DNA of 64,000 nt from Daphnia carinata. Lineage: Eukaryota > Arthropoda > Branchiopoda > Diplostraca > Daphniidae. A program made the translations under genes and the position numbers. Below the pieces are notes generated by a model that worked only from the letters and a program-made list of their open reading frames with translations, was not told the DNA's origin and did no database searches. The first letter of the stretch is position 1, and the number at the start of each line of letters is the position of its first letter. Location of the stretch: NCBI RefSeq assembly GCF_022539665.2, contig NC_081333.1, positions 12,026,971 to 12,090,970 on the forward strand, in the 5' to 3' direction. Below, piece after piece: positions 61,401 to 64,000 of the stretch.

Positions 61401-64000
61401 CCATCCCTACACAGAAATAAAAGGGGGTGGGGGCCGCATATTTTGTCCACGGAGATTGCCATCAGTTTGGCTTTTCCATTGCAATTGGCCTCTCCGATTT
61501 ATTTATTTTTTTCCGAATATCAGCTGGACCGCCATTGTTGCATAGTATCGAATGTGTCTCTTATCGCTTAATGAGACGATCTGAAGCTCGTGTTACACCG
61601 GCTGGCAGGGCTTTTTGCCCTCGAGTTTTTATGTCCAACGGTTCCACAGGTGATCGAATTACACAGACGGCCCATTCGGCAAGGGCGGTGACATTTGATT
61701 TCGAATGAAAACGGAATGCATTTTTTTTTTTTTGGCGAGCGATCGGGCTGATGCCAATCGGTCAAAGTTGTCGTCATAAATGAAGCTGCGCGATCGACTT
61801 TCCATACTTGGATGGTTGGAGACAACAAAAGAATGTGTCCGTTCCAATGGCTGTTGTCCGTGTTTGCCCACAGCTAATGCCAAAATCAATACACAGACAT
61901 GTCGGGGTCCGAGTTCTTTGCCTCCTTTCTGTGTGACTTTTTGTGTTTTTCTCGTCTTGAAATGTGTTTGTCGAGAGACATCAACGTCTGAAGAACAAAA
62001 AGCTATAAGAAGGAAATTCTTCCGACGAGATTGCGTCAATATTTACTCAACTTATCTGTGAGTACACACGCACGTATGCGGAACAGATTCAATGACCGTT
62101 GGGCCGACCCGAGAATGGGCCACATTTCTCTTTGGCTCATGCGTTTGCATAGTTTTATTGCGATGCCAACGCCGACCGACGAAGTATGAGGACATTATAA
62201 CGCAATATCGATTCAATAAAGGTTAATTCATTAGTAAAACATCTTCCAATCCATCACTGTCTAAATAAATCAAACAAGTTTTTGAAGTACAAACCATTTT
62301 TTTTTTTTTAGATTTTGATGTTGTTTAAAATCTTTTGGCGGTTTGTTGTGATTACAGTGTCATATTTATCGCACTTTGGATTGCTCCCTAGCGATTGATC
62401 GGAAAATACGATTGTCCATATGTTCCCACGGTATTCAACCGAGCAAAGGTCATTTTATGTGGATAACCATCCACTGCTTTTCCCCTATCTCTTTCCTATC
62501 TTCCATCGGTGCCGACAACATACTTCAAGAAAACCTTTCCAAGCAAAAAAAAAAGGTGCACAAAAATCAATGTCCATCCCGATGTTTGGGTTGTTTTTAA
62601 AATTTGATTCAACAAACTAATAAACAAGGGCATGAATACATGAGGTATACCCACCCACGTAGAGAAGTAATAATAAAAACTTGAAGCAATCAGAAATGAA
62701 ATAAACGTAGAACAATCGTCGATACGATTCGGGCAGAGGAACAATCCGGCGAAACGTACGAGAAATCCATCGGCATTGTAAAAAAAAAAAAAGAAAGAAA
62801 CACATCCATAGGAAAGAAAGAACGCCATCATGTCTGGCACGTACGTGGCAAAGGTGAGCTGCAAAAGGTAAAAGATTGTCGTGAGAGGGACAAATGGGGC
62901 TGGCTGAGAGGGAGGTTTGAAAAAAAAAAGATGCGCGCGAGCCTCTTCCTATATAACGGTGATAGTGGAACGCGGCAGCGCTAGAATATATATTTTTTTT
63001 TTTCGTTGTTGTCATCTTACCTTTCTAACCTATTTTTTTTTTCTCGACGTCTCGCTAATGAACTTGTCTAGCGATATGAAAACACAGGAGGCGGAGGCTT
63101 CCGTCCTGCGCGCTGTGTGTCCGACAGAGCCAAGGGATGTAAGGGCGGCTTGTCCTTTTTGCTACATTCCCCTCGTCGACGCGAAGTTTTTATTTCTTTT
63201 ATTTTTGTGTTGTTCTTAGATTAGAGTTTCTCAAAATGTTAAACTGTTTTCTTTAAACAAAAAAAAAAAAAAAAAGCAAAACAACCTACTTATGATTCCT
63301 TTAGCCGTGTTTGACGGCAAGACGTCGCTATACGCAAGGACCCCGGAATTCTTCCACAAGCATGAAACAAAACAAAAATATATGTATCCGGAAATTTACT
63401 ATGAGATGATGCGTGTGAACGAGTAACTCAGTGCCGAGTCAACATCAAAAGTATATATGTACATTGTCGGCAAGCAAATCAGACGAACGTTGGACGCCGG
63501 CGTAAAGGAGAGAGGGGGTTTTCAAAGGGAAAAGAGAATTGTTTAACACGGTGCTTATTTATTTATTTTTTTCTTAGCGCTCTAGATGACCGTGGGAGTG
63601 TATTTTAACTTATCGATGGCTTGGAGTTTTTTTTTTTCAGCGCACGTAAGGGACGTACGAGAAATATGTCAATAGCTTTCAAGGGAATACTCAATTTTCT
63701 ATCGCTGACGTACTCGTCCATTCGGCACAAGAGGCTACACTCTGAAAAAAAAAAACGTAGCATTTCTATCTTTTATCTATATAATTACCTGGCAATTTGC
63801 CAATAGGGTAGTAGAGGAGTGGTTCCCTGTTCTTTTTTTTTTTTTTTTTTAACCTTCCTTCTCTTCAACTTCTCGGGGGCTCTTCCCCCCTAACCGAAAA
63901 AAAAAAAAAGTGGCAGGTTCAAACGACCGACTTAAAGAAAAAGAAATAATATCTACCACTCTATACTCGTCTGTACTCTCCGGAGCAAAAGCCTTCCCCA

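Larger units (their letters stand above)
47525..64000. other. Gene-poor stretch, no supported gene
   Basis: No recognisable protein on either strand over 16.5 kb. Homopolymers and microsatellites are dense, and the longer open frames are translations of T, A or GA tracts. Isolated splice-like sites occur (for example a TATA box at 50166-50173 followed by CGGCAG|GTAATG at 50207, and GCAG|GTAAAT at 51465) but I cannot link them into a gene. Candidate contents are Wnt9 regulatory DNA, long introns of a neighbouring gene or noncoding transcripts. Confidence 0.5.

Noticed and set aside
1-64000. CRISPR arrays, insertion sequences, riboswitches or bacterial operons
   Set aside because: All confident genes have spliceosomal introns; no spaced direct repeats or bacterial gene families were seen.

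Overview
The window reads as arthropod nuclear DNA, most likely from a cladoceran crustacean such as Daphnia (inference). Introns in the gene-dense centre are mostly about 55-150 bp with GT-AG borders, the proteins align with arthropod and animal families, and the intergenic DNA is full of long A/T and C/G homopolymers and microsatellites. There are no bacterial operons, CRISPR arrays or recognisable viral genes.

Layout. Positions 1 to about 18.4 kb are gene-poor. They hold a tRNA-derived SINE-like cluster (12.0-12.9 kb), a 43-base C run, a possible small structured RNA (14.4 kb) and, on the minus strand at 18.42-18.86 kb, the first coding exon of a type II transmembrane collagen-like protein whose remaining exons I could not find. 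From 20.4 to 40.2 kb there is a compact block of eight multi-exon genes on strictly alternating strands: Peter Pan (ppan, +), a PPTC7-type mitochondrial PP2C phosphatase (-), leukotriene A4 hydrolase (+), CTU2/NCS2 tRNA thiolation protein (-), eIF2-beta (+), an unrecognised 400-residue single-pass membrane protein (-), CPSF1/CPSF160 (+) and HAUS4 of the augmin complex (-). I reconstructed every exon of these by splice sites and reading phase; each total length is a whole number of codons and close to the family length where the family is known. From 40.4 to 41.6 kb lies a nested inverted-repeat cluster with a 32-bp perfect palindrome. A six-exon Wnt9 gene occupies 43.58-47.44 kb. The last 16.5 kb shows no gene I can support.

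The central genes are mainly housekeeping functions: ribosome assembly (ppan), translation initiation (eIF2-beta), tRNA modification (CTU2), pre-mRNA 3' end formation (CPSF1), spindle microtubule branching (HAUS4) and mitochondrial phosphatase activity. They sit as head-to-head pairs, which probably share promoters, and tail-to-tail pairs separated by only 164-311 bp. Wnt9 is a developmental ligand set in gene-poor DNA, as expected for a locus with long-range regulation. In many animals Wnt9 belongs to a Wnt9-Wnt1-Wnt6-Wnt10 cluster; the other members are not in this window.

Notable points are loss of the tyrosine linked to suicide inactivation in leukotriene A4 hydrolase (Phe in its place), two GC-AG introns demanded by reading frame, a possible alternative first exon of the hydrolase gene, the inverted-repeat cluster, and an unusually long Wnt9 with low-complexity insertions.
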